A DNA stretch of 64,000 nt from assembly GCA_013178295.1 (NCBI GenBank), contig JABLWW010000008.1, positions 1 through 64,000 on the forward strand. Reading direction: 5' to 3'. The stretch's first letter is position 1. Every line of letters begins with the position of its first letter. Positions 16,480 through 23,541 of the stretch are shown one piece after another. Made by a program: the position numbers and the translations under genes. Source of the DNA: Anaerolineae bacterium. GTDB lineage: Bacteria > Chloroflexota > Anaerolineae > Anaerolineales > Anaerolineaceae. Under the pieces are notes generated by a model that did no database searches, was not told the DNA's origin, and saw only the letters and a list, made by a program, of their open reading frames with translations.

Positions 16480-17286
16480 CTAACTGAGAAAACTCTCCCA
16501 GCTGCCTGTGAGCAAAAAGCGCCCCACATCCATGATAGCAATTTGCAATACGGCTGTAGCAAGACCTGCCGTCAGCAAAAACCAGAGTTCTCTGATGGTA
16601 TTATAGCGATTCTCGCGTTTTAAAATCAAGACCCAGATGATAGTATAGATCAATCCCAACACGAGCAGCACATTGGCTGCACTGAGCAGTGACAGGGGAT
16701 ACAGCAACAACGGATTCTGGGAAATCACAGCCAGGTCTATCAACGCTGCAATGCCAAGCAATTCCAACATCTGACGGTATTTGCTGAGCGCAGGCAGGGG
16801 GCTGTATTCTGCCCACACGGTCTGGTTGAAAACCGGGTACAACACTGCGGCGATGCCAATTCCCAGCAGTGTGCCCGTGGTCAGACGCAGAATATTGTTG
16901 GGCTCATAAAGCGAGGGGGCATTGGGAAACAGATGCAGGTAAGAGTTTGTGCCGTCAATGGCAAAAGCCAATAGAAAGATAGCTAACAGAATAGCAATTT
17001 TACGGGGCGGCATTGCGCCGCTCTTTCCCATGCGTAGCTGATAAAGCATTCCCAGTAGCGCTCCCAGGTGCATTCCTGAGCAGCGCGCGCACAGCGGAAG
17101 CTGCCGCTCATCAAGAAAAAAAGAACGCGTGGAAATGCGGTGGCAGACAGCATAACCAATGGCATCTGCTTTGCCCAGCAACCCTGGCGGGGTGTAATAC
17201 AGCCAGGTCAACAGCACCAGTAAGGCCGCCGAGGGAATTGCTAATTTGAGCCATTTGCGCCGTTGTGGTTCGGGTTGTTCGCTCAT
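16480..17286 (-). CDS. DUF2085 membrane protein
   Basis: 268 aa from the chosen ATG at 17286 (MSEQPEPQRRKWL). It has an N-terminal helix, then the DUF2085 core: YAVCHRISTRSFFLDERQLPLCARCSGMHLG with His and Cys pairs typical of a metal- or disulfide-bearing loop, then about six more helices. Function unknown. The open frame extends 57 nt upstream, but that part lacks a ribosome site. The chosen ATG lies 6 nt after a TATAAT box, so the mRNA is probably leaderless. Confidence 0.85.
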   Translation of the reverse strand: MSEQPEPQRRKWLKLAIPSAALLVLLTWLYYTPPGLLGKADAIGYAVCHRISTRSFFLDERQLPLCARCSGMHLGALLGMLYQLRMGKSGAMPPRKIAILLAIFLLAFAIDGTNSYLHLFPNAPSLYEPNNILRLTTGTLLGIGIAAVLYPVFNQTVWAEYSPLPALSKYRQMLELLGIAALIDLAVISQNPLLLYPLSLLSAANVLLVLGLIYTIIWVLILKRENRYNTIRELWFLLTAGLATAVLQIAIMDVGRFLLTGSWESFLS

Positions 17287-17292
17287 GGAGCT

Positions 17293-17322
17293 ATTATACC
17301 CTTGCTTATCGCTATTTTTCCA
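17293..17322 (-). promoter_or_regulatory. Leaderless promoter of the DUF2085 gene
   Basis: On the minus strand TATAAT (17293-17298) ends 6 nt before the ATG, so transcription would begin at or next to the A of the start codon. A weak -35 (TGGAAA, 17317-17322, 18-nt spacer) is present. Confidence 0.5.
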
Positions 17323-17373
17323 TGACGAGATGGATATCCGCACCTGTGCGTTATAATACCCAAGGGAGTTTAG

Positions 17374-18375
17374 TTGCCGATGGATGCCGAAGCGTTGTGT
17401 CCTTCTGACCTGGGGCTGATCCTTTCATATCGTTGCCAGTGTCGTTGTGCCCACTGCATTTATAACTGTGGGCCGGACTGGCGGGACTGGATTGCCGAGC
17501 ATGAGATCACCTTGGCGCTGCGGTCAGCGCTCAACTTTGGCAGCCCTTTCCAGGTGCATATCACCGGCGGCGAGCCGTTTCTGCGTTTTGATCTGCTCAA
17601 ACGAGCGGTTCAGGTGGCTGCCAGGCTGGGGATTCCTGTGTATGTGGAGACCAATGCTGCCTGGTGTGTGAATGAACGGCTGACTGAGCAGCGTTTTTCG
17701 GAACTGTATCGGGAGGGATTGCAGGCGGTACTTATCAGTTGCTCACCTTTTCATGCGGCGCATGTTCCTCTTAAACGCACGCTTTTGGCGATGCGTGTGG
17801 CAAGCGAGGTCTTTGGCGCGACAAGAGTCATGGTTTATCTGCCGGAGTGGTTAAAGATGATATCTACTTTTAGCATAGACCGCCCGGTTTCATTGGAGGA
17901 ATACACACGCACGTATGGCAGGGCGGAAACGGCAGCGCTTTTCTGGCGGCGTTACGGTTTGATCTCCGGCGGGCGCAGCGGCTACCGGCTGGGAGATTTG
18001 GTTGCTGGTCACCCGCCGCAATATTTTTCTTCAGCGGTGTGCCGTTATGAAATCCTGTATGCCCCCCATTCGCATTTTGACCTGTATGGCAATTTCATCC
18101 CTGGCTTCTGCGGCGGGCTTTCGGTTGGCAACTGGCACGATTTGCCCACCTTGAAGGACAACTTCTTAGCGGGGCGGTATTCCACTCTGATCCGCACGTT
18201 GATAGAGGAGGGGCCGTATGGGCTGTATTGTCTGGCTTGCAGCCAATATGGCTATGCCGCGCGCGAAGAAGGATATGTGGGCAAATGTCATTTGTGCGTG
18301 GATGTGCGCCGCCACCTGGTGGAGAAAGGGGATTTTGACGAGCTGAAACCGGCAGAATTCTATGACCACATCTGA
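17374..18375 (+). CDS. Radical SAM protein
   Basis: 333 aa. The 4Fe-4S-SAM motif CxxxCxxC is Cys21-Cys25-Cys28 (YRCQCRCAHC). ITGGEPFLRF is the GGEP motif. The C-terminal part has further cysteines (GLYCLACSQYG, GKCHLCVDVRRHL) that could hold an auxiliary cluster, as in SPASM-like enzymes. The reaction is unknown. No precursor peptide or obvious substrate gene is adjacent, so peptide modification is only one possibility. Start: TTG 17374 with GGGAG 5 nt away, or ATG two codons later. A TATAAT at 17352-17357 provides the promoter -10. Confidence 0.85.
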   Translation: MPMDAEALCPSDLGLILSYRCQCRCAHCIYNCGPDWRDWIAEHEITLALRSALNFGSPFQVHITGGEPFLRFDLLKRAVQVAARLGIPVYVETNAAWCVNERLTEQRFSELYREGLQAVLISCSPFHAAHVPLKRTLLAMRVASEVFGATRVMVYLPEWLKMISTFSIDRPVSLEEYTRTYGRAETAALFWRRYGLISGGRSGYRLGDLVAGHPPQYFSSAVCRYEILYAPHSHFDLYGNFIPGFCGGLSVGNWHDLPTLKDNFLAGRYSTLIRTLIEEGPYGLYCLACSQYGYAAREEGYVGKCHLCVDVRRHLVEKGDFDELKPAEFYDHI

Positions 18376-18432
18376 TCTTTTGCCGAATTTGGTTCAAGCG
18401 CTCGTGTTTTGAATTTCTCGGTTACAGGAAGG

Positions 18433-19422
18433 TCAGCTGCTTTTGCGGATCACCAAATGCGGCTCGAGGAGGGTGCGCTGCGGCGGCGAAGTGGGGGAAG
18501 TCATCCTTTGTTGCAGCATGGCAAAAGCCAGTTGCCCCATCTCGCGCTTGGGCTGTGCTACGGTGGTGAGCTGGATTTCAGGAAAGGACGCTAGAGGGAT
18601 ATCGTCAAAGCCGACAATTGCCACATCTTGGGGGATGCGCAGTCCGTGTTCTCGCACCGCCTGCATTGCTCCCAAGGCAAACAGATCATTGACCGCAAAT
18701 ACCGCTCTTGGCACATTGCTCTCGGCGATTCTCTCGCACATGATCTGGTAAGCAGTTTGCGAGTGGTAACTGCCTATATACAACAATGGCTCTTCTGAAA
18801 AGTTATATTGTTTCAATGCCTGGATGTACCCGGTGCAGCGCTCTTCGTTGGTCAGCGAATCTTCGAGCGCACCGAGGTATGCGATGGGGTAGTATCCTTT
18901 CTGAATAAGGTGTTCGGTTGCCAGATATCCTCCGCGCACATTGTCAATAGCAATGAAACTGCTATGCAGGTTGTTCTGAGTGTCGCTGACGTATATGACG
19001 GGGATTTGTCCAGTGAGCAGCGTTTCTATTGTTTCAGCGGTTTGTGCGGTAGGGGCGATGATTAACCCTTCCACGCGCTTTTCTGCCAGCAGGCGCACAT
19101 AAAGCAGCTCGCGTTCCTGCTCCCAAGCTGTGTTGCATAGGAAGACGCTATAGCCTGCCTCGTGAGCGGCTTCTTCTACACCGCGCGCCACCTCTGGGTA
19201 GAAAGGGTTGGTAATATCCGGAACGATAAGACCGATGGTAGCAGTGCGTTGTTTGACCAGCCCGCGCGCCAGGTCGTTGCGGCGGTAATGCAGACTCTGC
19301 GCGGTCTCAAGCACCTGCTGGCGTGTTTGCGGATCGACACCGTACTTGTTATTCAGTGCCCGCGAGACGGTGGCATAAGAGATACCGAGTTGGCGGGCAA
19401 TGTCTTTGATGGTAACGGGCAT
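18433..19422 (-). CDS. LacI family transcriptional regulator
   Basis: 329-aa sugar-responsive repressor. The N-terminal HTH ([22 protein letters not shown]) and hinge are followed by a periplasmic-binding-protein-like core ([54 protein letters not shown]). The start is ATG 19422, 6 nt after the stop of the aminotransferase gene; a TTG 15 nt earlier overlaps it. It is the second gene of a two-gene operon whose promoter region carries LacI-type operators, so autoregulation and control of the divergent deacetylase gene are likely. Confidence 0.92.
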   Translation of the reverse strand: MPVTIKDIARQLGISYATVSRALNNKYGVDPQTRQQVLETAQSLHYRRNDLARGLVKQRTATIGLIVPDITNPFYPEVARGVEEAAHEAGYSVFLCNTAWEQERELLYVRLLAEKRVEGLIIAPTAQTAETIETLLTGQIPVIYVSDTQNNLHSSFIAIDNVRGGYLATEHLIQKGYYPIAYLGALEDSLTNEERCTGYIQALKQYNFSEEPLLYIGSYHSQTAYQIMCERIAESNVPRAVFAVNDLFALGAMQAVREHGLRIPQDVAIVGFDDIPLASFPEIQLTTVAQPKREMGQLAFAMLQQRMTSPTSPPQRTLLEPHLVIRKSS

Positions 19423-19427
19423 GTCGG

Positions 19428-20630
19428 TTATCCACAAATCGGTTTGACGATGCGAACAAACTCCTCAGCTTTTTGATGAATTTCCGCTTCTGTGGAAAGC
19501 GGGGTGATACCGAAATCTGCACCCAGACCGGGGTCAATGACGCCCACACTGAGGTTGATGCTGCGCTTTAGGATAGAATCTGTGCGCGGCAGCATATTTT
19601 TGTGGTAGGGTTGCCTCCCATCAGCCGTACGATATTCAAGGAGTTGTTCCATGTTGTGATATACATGCCACCCGCTGTTGAAAACCACTTTGCTGTTAAG
19701 CGCTCGGGCAGCCTGTGCGGCAAGCTCTTCTGTTTCAAACTGAACGGTGAGCAATGTGGCGCATTCTTCAGGGTCATGGATGCGCCGGAAGGTTATGCCT
19801 TCCAGACCGCCTGCCTGAATTGCCTGTTTGAACAGTGCTTTTTTGGCGCGCAGAGTATTTAATATGCGCTCCAGTTTGCGCAGCTGCCCAAGCGCATAAG
19901 CGCCAGTTAATTCATTCATGCGCATATTGAGCCCAATCAGCGTTCGATTGCCGATTTCTACTCCTTTGCGCAGGGGCAAATGCCCCTGGTCGTGAAACGC
20001 AAAGGCTCTTTGATACAGCGTTTGGTCGTTTGTAATCAGCATCCCGCCGTCTCCGGCATTGATAACTTTATAGATATTGAGGGAGAAAGCACCCAGCGCA
20101 CCGATGGTTCCCAGTTTCCTTCCCTGATACCCGCCGCCAAGCGCCTGACAGCAGTCTTCAACGACATGCAGGTTGTATTTTTTTGCCAGCGCCATGATGC
20201 GGGTCATATCGCAGGGGTTGCCCAGCATGTGCACCGGAAGGATGAAGCGGGTGCGCGGGGAGATCTTGTTTTCCGCATCTACCGCATCCATTGTTAAAGA
20301 TTCGTCAATCTCGGTCAAGACGGGCACCCCGCCGACAGCCAGTACTGCGGACATCGAAGCGATGAATGTGTAACCTGGCACCAGAACTTCGTCGCCCGGG
20401 CGGATACCCAGCGCAACCAGCGCAGCCATCAGGGCACTGGTGCCCGAATTGACCGCCACGCAGTACTGCGCGCCGGTGAACCTGGCGAATTCACGTTCCA
20501 GCGTGTACACCTTTTGTTTGAAGTTGGGGTCGTCGTCGCTGCCGTAGCGGCATAGATAACCGCTCTGCATGACCTCCATGACTTCCTGACGCTCTTCGTC
20601 ACCAAAGAAAAATGTTCCCGGACCGGGCAT
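19428..20630 (-). CDS. DegT/DnrJ/EryC1/StrS-type sugar aminotransferase
   Basis: 400-aa fold-type-I PLP enzyme that adds an amino group to a keto-sugar, or a related cyclitol dehydrase/aminotransferase. Landmarks: VNSGTSALMAALVALGIRPGDEVLVPGYTF split along the N-half, HMLGNPCDM, VVEDCCQALG (PLP Asp) and SLNIYKVINAGDGG with the Schiff-base Lys. Start: ATG 20630 with AAGGAGGT; the upstream extension of the frame is discarded. It forms an operon with the lacI-type gene. Role may be in an amino-sugar pathway rather than cell-surface synthesis, given the local regulator. Confidence 0.9.
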   Translation of the reverse strand: MPGPGTFFFGDEERQEVMEVMQSGYLCRYGSDDDPNFKQKVYTLEREFARFTGAQYCVAVNSGTSALMAALVALGIRPGDEVLVPGYTFIASMSAVLAVGGVPVLTEIDESLTMDAVDAENKISPRTRFILPVHMLGNPCDMTRIMALAKKYNLHVVEDCCQALGGGYQGRKLGTIGALGAFSLNIYKVINAGDGGMLITNDQTLYQRAFAFHDQGHLPLRKGVEIGNRTLIGLNMRMNELTGAYALGQLRKLERILNTLRAKKALFKQAIQAGGLEGITFRRIHDPEECATLLTVQFETEELAAQAARALNSKVVFNSGWHVYHNMEQLLEYRTADGRQPYHKNMLPRTDSILKRSINLSVGVIDPGLGADFGITPLSTEAEIHQKAEEFVRIVKPICG

Positions 20631-20680
20631 AGAAACCTCCTTTTTGACATGCTGGCGAAATATAGATAGTTTAATTATAT

Positions 20681-20727
20681 TGTAAACGTTTACGAAAAAC
20701 AAGGTGCAATGATGAAAAACGTTTGCG
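20681..20727. promoter_or_regulatory. LacI-type operators between divergent genes
   Basis: A perfect 12-bp palindrome with central CG (GTAAACGTTTAC, 20682-20693) and a second partial copy (AAACGTTTGCG, 20717-20727) lie upstream of the aminotransferase-lacI operon and before the divergent PIG-L gene. This is the classic LacI/GalR operator shape (central CG, flanking AAA/TTT). The regulator is most simply the adjacent LacI protein. Confidence 0.75.
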
Positions 20728-20799
20728 CAACGCGGCAAGGCGCAGCGTGTGCTATACTTCAGTCAGCCTTGCTTGCTTTTCTTTTAGAAGGGTATACCT

Positions 20800-21525
20800 T
20801 TGCACAATTTGTGTAATGCCCAATGTGTCCTTTGTGTTCAGCCACACTATGACGATAACGATATTGGTGCTGGCGGAACCATTGCCGCGCTCAGTGCGGC
20901 TGGCGTCTCGGTTGTTTATTTGACTGTAACCGATGATCTGGTGGGTGTACTGGATGCCAGCCTTGCGGAGGATGAGGCGCGGCAAAGGCTCAGGGAGGAA
21001 CAGCGAAGGGCAGGCGAGATTATTGGCGTGCAGCAGCATTATTGGCTGGAATATGCGGATGCTGGACCAATAGATTATTATGCGCTTCGTAGAGACATTG
21101 CGGCTTACATCCGTCGGCTGCGCCCGGATTATGTTTTCACCGTTGACCCGTGGCTGCCGTATGAGGCGCATCAGGATCATATTCTGACCGGCAGGGCAGT
21201 GGCTGAGGCAGCAATCCTCTATCATCTGCCGCGTTTTAAAACTCTGCCTGAAGTGGACGCTGCGTATCAGTTGCATGTGTTAAGAGGAGTGGTTTTTTAT
21301 CTCACGCATGCGCCGAATATATTTTATGATATTAGCAGCACAGTGGAAATCAAACATCATGCTTTGCAGACTTACTGCATGCAGTTCACTGATATGGATA
21401 TGAGAGCATTGCTTGAGAAATTGACAAAAACGGAACGGCAATGCGGAGAAAGAGGCGGCGTTGAACGCGCAGAGGCGCTGAAGGTGCTTGACCCTGCGCA
21501 ACTCCACATCCATCTGAATGTTTGA
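20800..21525 (+). CDS. PIG-L family deacetylase
   Basis: 241-aa zinc-dependent N-acetylglucosamine-type deacetylase (LmbE/PIG-L). The first metal motif is PHYDDNDIGAGGT (family: HPDDxxxGxGGT). The third ligand region is YEAHQDHILTG. Substrates in the family include GlcNAc-PI, GlcNAc-inositol and diacetylchitobiose. Start is TTG 20800 with AGAAGGG upstream; no ATG is available at the right place. It is divergent from the sugar aminotransferase/lacI operon and shares the operator region, which hints at joint amino-sugar metabolism. Confidence 0.85.
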   Translation: MHNLCNAQCVLCVQPHYDDNDIGAGGTIAALSAAGVSVVYLTVTDDLVGVLDASLAEDEARQRLREEQRRAGEIIGVQQHYWLEYADAGPIDYYALRRDIAAYIRRLRPDYVFTVDPWLPYEAHQDHILTGRAVAEAAILYHLPRFKTLPEVDAAYQLHVLRGVVFYLTHAPNIFYDISSTVEIKHHALQTYCMQFTDMDMRALLEKLTKTERQCGERGGVERAEALKVLDPAQLHIHLNV

Positions 21526-21572
21526 AAGAATAGAGAAGATCACGAGGCTTGTTTGTCAATGCGAGACGGCGT

Positions 21573-22022
21573 ATGGAAGAAAAACCTGAAGATTCAATTG
21601 TTCTGAAAAGTAGAGAACCTACGCGCATCTGGATCATTATCCTTCTCGCAATTGGGGCCGGCATGGTGATTTTGTTTGGTTTGCGCAGTTTGCATTCCTA
21701 CAGGCGCATTCATGAAGCTGGTGTTCGACCTTTTGCCCTCCATCCCGATCGGCGAAGCCCTCATGTGGCTACGGATGTCGAAGAGCTGCGTCCCTGGATG
21801 ACGGTTCCGCAGGTGGCAAAGATGTATGCTGTTCCGGAGGACTATCTTTTTCAGGTATTGAATATCTCACCTGCGGAAAATCGCCATAAGAGCCTGCAGA
21901 TTATCAACCGGGAAATTAAACCCGGGGTAAAAGGGTACGTGATCGAAAAACTAAAACAGGCAATTTTGCAGTTTCAGCGTGAGCATTCTTTGCCAGAACA
22001 TGCCCCTGCGATAACACCATGA
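21573..22022 (+). CDS. Single-pass membrane protein of unknown function
   Basis: About 149 aa. A short cytoplasmic N-terminus (MEEKPEDSIVLKSREPTR) is followed by one helix (IWIIILLAIGAGMVILFGL) and an outside or periplasm-side domain with LRPWMTVPQVAKMYAVPEDYLF. That piece resembles the short helical repeat found in membrane proteins linked to DUF4405. The start could also be TTG 21549 (8 residues longer). It overlaps dedA by 4 nt (ATGA), so the two are probably co-expressed. Confidence 0.65.
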   Translation: MEEKPEDSIVLKSREPTRIWIIILLAIGAGMVILFGLRSLHSYRRIHEAGVRPFALHPDRRSPHVATDVEELRPWMTVPQVAKMYAVPEDYLFQVLNISPAENRHKSLQIINREIKPGVKGYVIEKLKQAILQFQREHSLPEHAPAITP

Positions 22023-22597
22023 GCGCCCTAACAGAGTTTCTTTTAAGTAACGTTGTTACCTATGGCGCGCCTGTGTTTGGGTTGACACTGCTGGTAGCAG
22101 CAGCAGGCGTCCCGTTGCCGACCACATTTCTTGTTGTAGCGGCTGGCGCATTCAGCCAGCAAGGTATCTTTGATGGTCTTCCTGCTTTTTTGCTGGGATT
22201 GGTGGGGGCGATTCTGGGTGACAGCTTAGATTTTTGGGCGGGGCGTTATGGGCGCCGCTGGGTGCTGCGGCGATTTGGTGGGTTGGTGTCTTGGCATCGG
22301 GCAGAAGTAATTTTTCATCGCCGCGGTGGACTGGCGATTTATCTGACTCGCTTTCTTCTGACTGCATTAGCTCTGCCGATCAACCTGATTGCGGGCACGA
22401 GCGGTTATTCGTTTCCCCGATTTCTCTTATATGATGTTTTTGGGGAGGCAACTTGGCTGATTGTTTATGGAGGGTTGGGATATCTCTTTGGAACGCAATG
22501 GGAACTGGTTAGTGACTTGATCAGCAATTTTGGCGGTCTTGCATTGGGTATTGCAATCTTGGTCGCCGGGGTTTATCTTTGGCATCGAGCGCGTTAG
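22019..22597 (+). CDS. DedA family membrane protein
   Basis: 192-aa integral membrane protein of the DedA/VTT (SNARE-associated) family; several members flip undecaprenyl phosphate or phospholipids. Motifs: GVPLPTTFLVVAAGAF (re-entrant loop), ILGDSLDFWAGRYGRRWVLRRFG, and FLTALALPINLIAGTSGYSFPRFLLYDVFGEATW with the conserved basic/Gly region. Starts in the stop of the preceding gene. Confidence 0.87.
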   Translation: MSALTEFLLSNVVTYGAPVFGLTLLVAAAGVPLPTTFLVVAAGAFSQQGIFDGLPAFLLGLVGAILGDSLDFWAGRYGRRWVLRRFGGLVSWHRAEVIFHRRGGLAIYLTRFLLTALALPINLIAGTSGYSFPRFLLYDVFGEATWLIVYGGLGYLFGTQWELVSDLISNFGGLALGIAILVAGVYLWHRAR

Positions 22598-22638
22598 TAA
22601 ATCTACTCAGACGTGTGCGGATTATCTCTTTGCCGGGT

Positions 22639-22667
22639 TTGACGCTGACGAAGGCATGGACTATACT
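22639..22667 (+). promoter_or_regulatory. Promoter of the zinc-ribbon protein gene
   Basis: TTGACG (22639-22644), 17-nt spacer, TATACT (22662-22667). The leader would be only about 10 nt, just long enough for the GGAGG (22675-22679) that serves the GTG at 22685. Confidence 0.75.
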
Positions 22668-22684
22668 AGAGAGCGGAGGAAAAC

Positions 22685-23533
22685 GTGATCTGTCCTCACT
22701 GCGGCAAGGAACATGCCGGGCGCGCCAGAACCTGCCCAACGACCGGGAAGTTGATTGTCATATCAGCAGAATCCGGCTCTGCGCTTTCTGAACCGTTACA
22801 AGAGGCTGAGCGCAAAGCTGGGATGAAACCGCTCTCAAGGGTGAAACCCTCCGGTGTTGACAAACCGGCATTGCCAATGATGATTACCTGCCCGTGGTGT
22901 GGAGAGCAGCACCCGGCGCGGGCGTTATTCTGCCCAAAAACCAGCAAAGCTTTGCCCGAACCTCCCTTCAGCGGTGTTTCCTTTGAGGCTTCTTCGCCAT
23001 TACCAGCTGAAACTACTCTTGAGCAAGAAGCGGTGGTAGATGCCGTGCTGTCTGAATTGATTGATACACTGCACGGTCAGGCGCAATCGGATGCGCCGGA
23101 AACTCCTGACCTGCTTGCGGCACAGGACGATTCTATTGAGCTTTTGCCTGAAGATGATGGAACAGAGACCGAAACTCCGCTTGCAGTGGCAGGGGGAGAG
23201 GAAATGCAACCTGAGGGGCAGGCTGCTCCTCGTCTGCGTGATGAAGCACCTTTCTCTTACCCGGATATGGATGACTTAGCTACCGCGGCGCGCATCCGCC
23301 TGAATCTGCGCAGCGAACGCGGCTTTTTTTCCCAGCTTCCTCCTTCGATTGCGCGCTGGCTGATATTTCTGATGGTTCTGGTTTTCTTGTTGCTGGTGGC
23401 GCAGGTTTGGAGTATTCTGCGTATCATTGAACTGGAGAATATCGTTCGAGGGAACCAGATGCTGATAGAACGATTCCAGCAGATTCTGACCGAGTTGATG
23501 GTGACGGTGCAGTCTTTGCAAATGTCACCCTGA
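22685..23533 (+). CDS. Double zinc-ribbon, single-pass membrane protein
   Basis: 282 aa, GTG start with GGAGG 5 nt upstream. Two similar zinc-ribbon-like modules occupy the N-terminal 90 residues (ICPHCGKEHAGRARTCPTTGK and TCPWCGEQHPARALFCPKTSK). A long acidic, low-complexity stretch (about 95-200) follows, then one transmembrane helix (WLIFLMVLVFLLLVAQVWSI) and a coiled-coil-like tail. Function unknown; each module has the CPHC...CPxT form common in bacterial membrane-anchored zinc ribbons. Next gene starts 8 nt later. Confidence 0.75.
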   Translation: MICPHCGKEHAGRARTCPTTGKLIVISAESGSALSEPLQEAERKAGMKPLSRVKPSGVDKPALPMMITCPWCGEQHPARALFCPKTSKALPEPPFSGVSFEASSPLPAETTLEQEAVVDAVLSELIDTLHGQAQSDAPETPDLLAAQDDSIELLPEDDGTETETPLAVAGGEEMQPEGQAAPRLRDEAPFSYPDMDDLATAARIRLNLRSERGFFSQLPPSIARWLIFLMVLVFLLLVAQVWSILRIIELENIVRGNQMLIERFQQILTELMVTVQSLQMSP

Positions 23534-23541
23534 ACGCCGGC

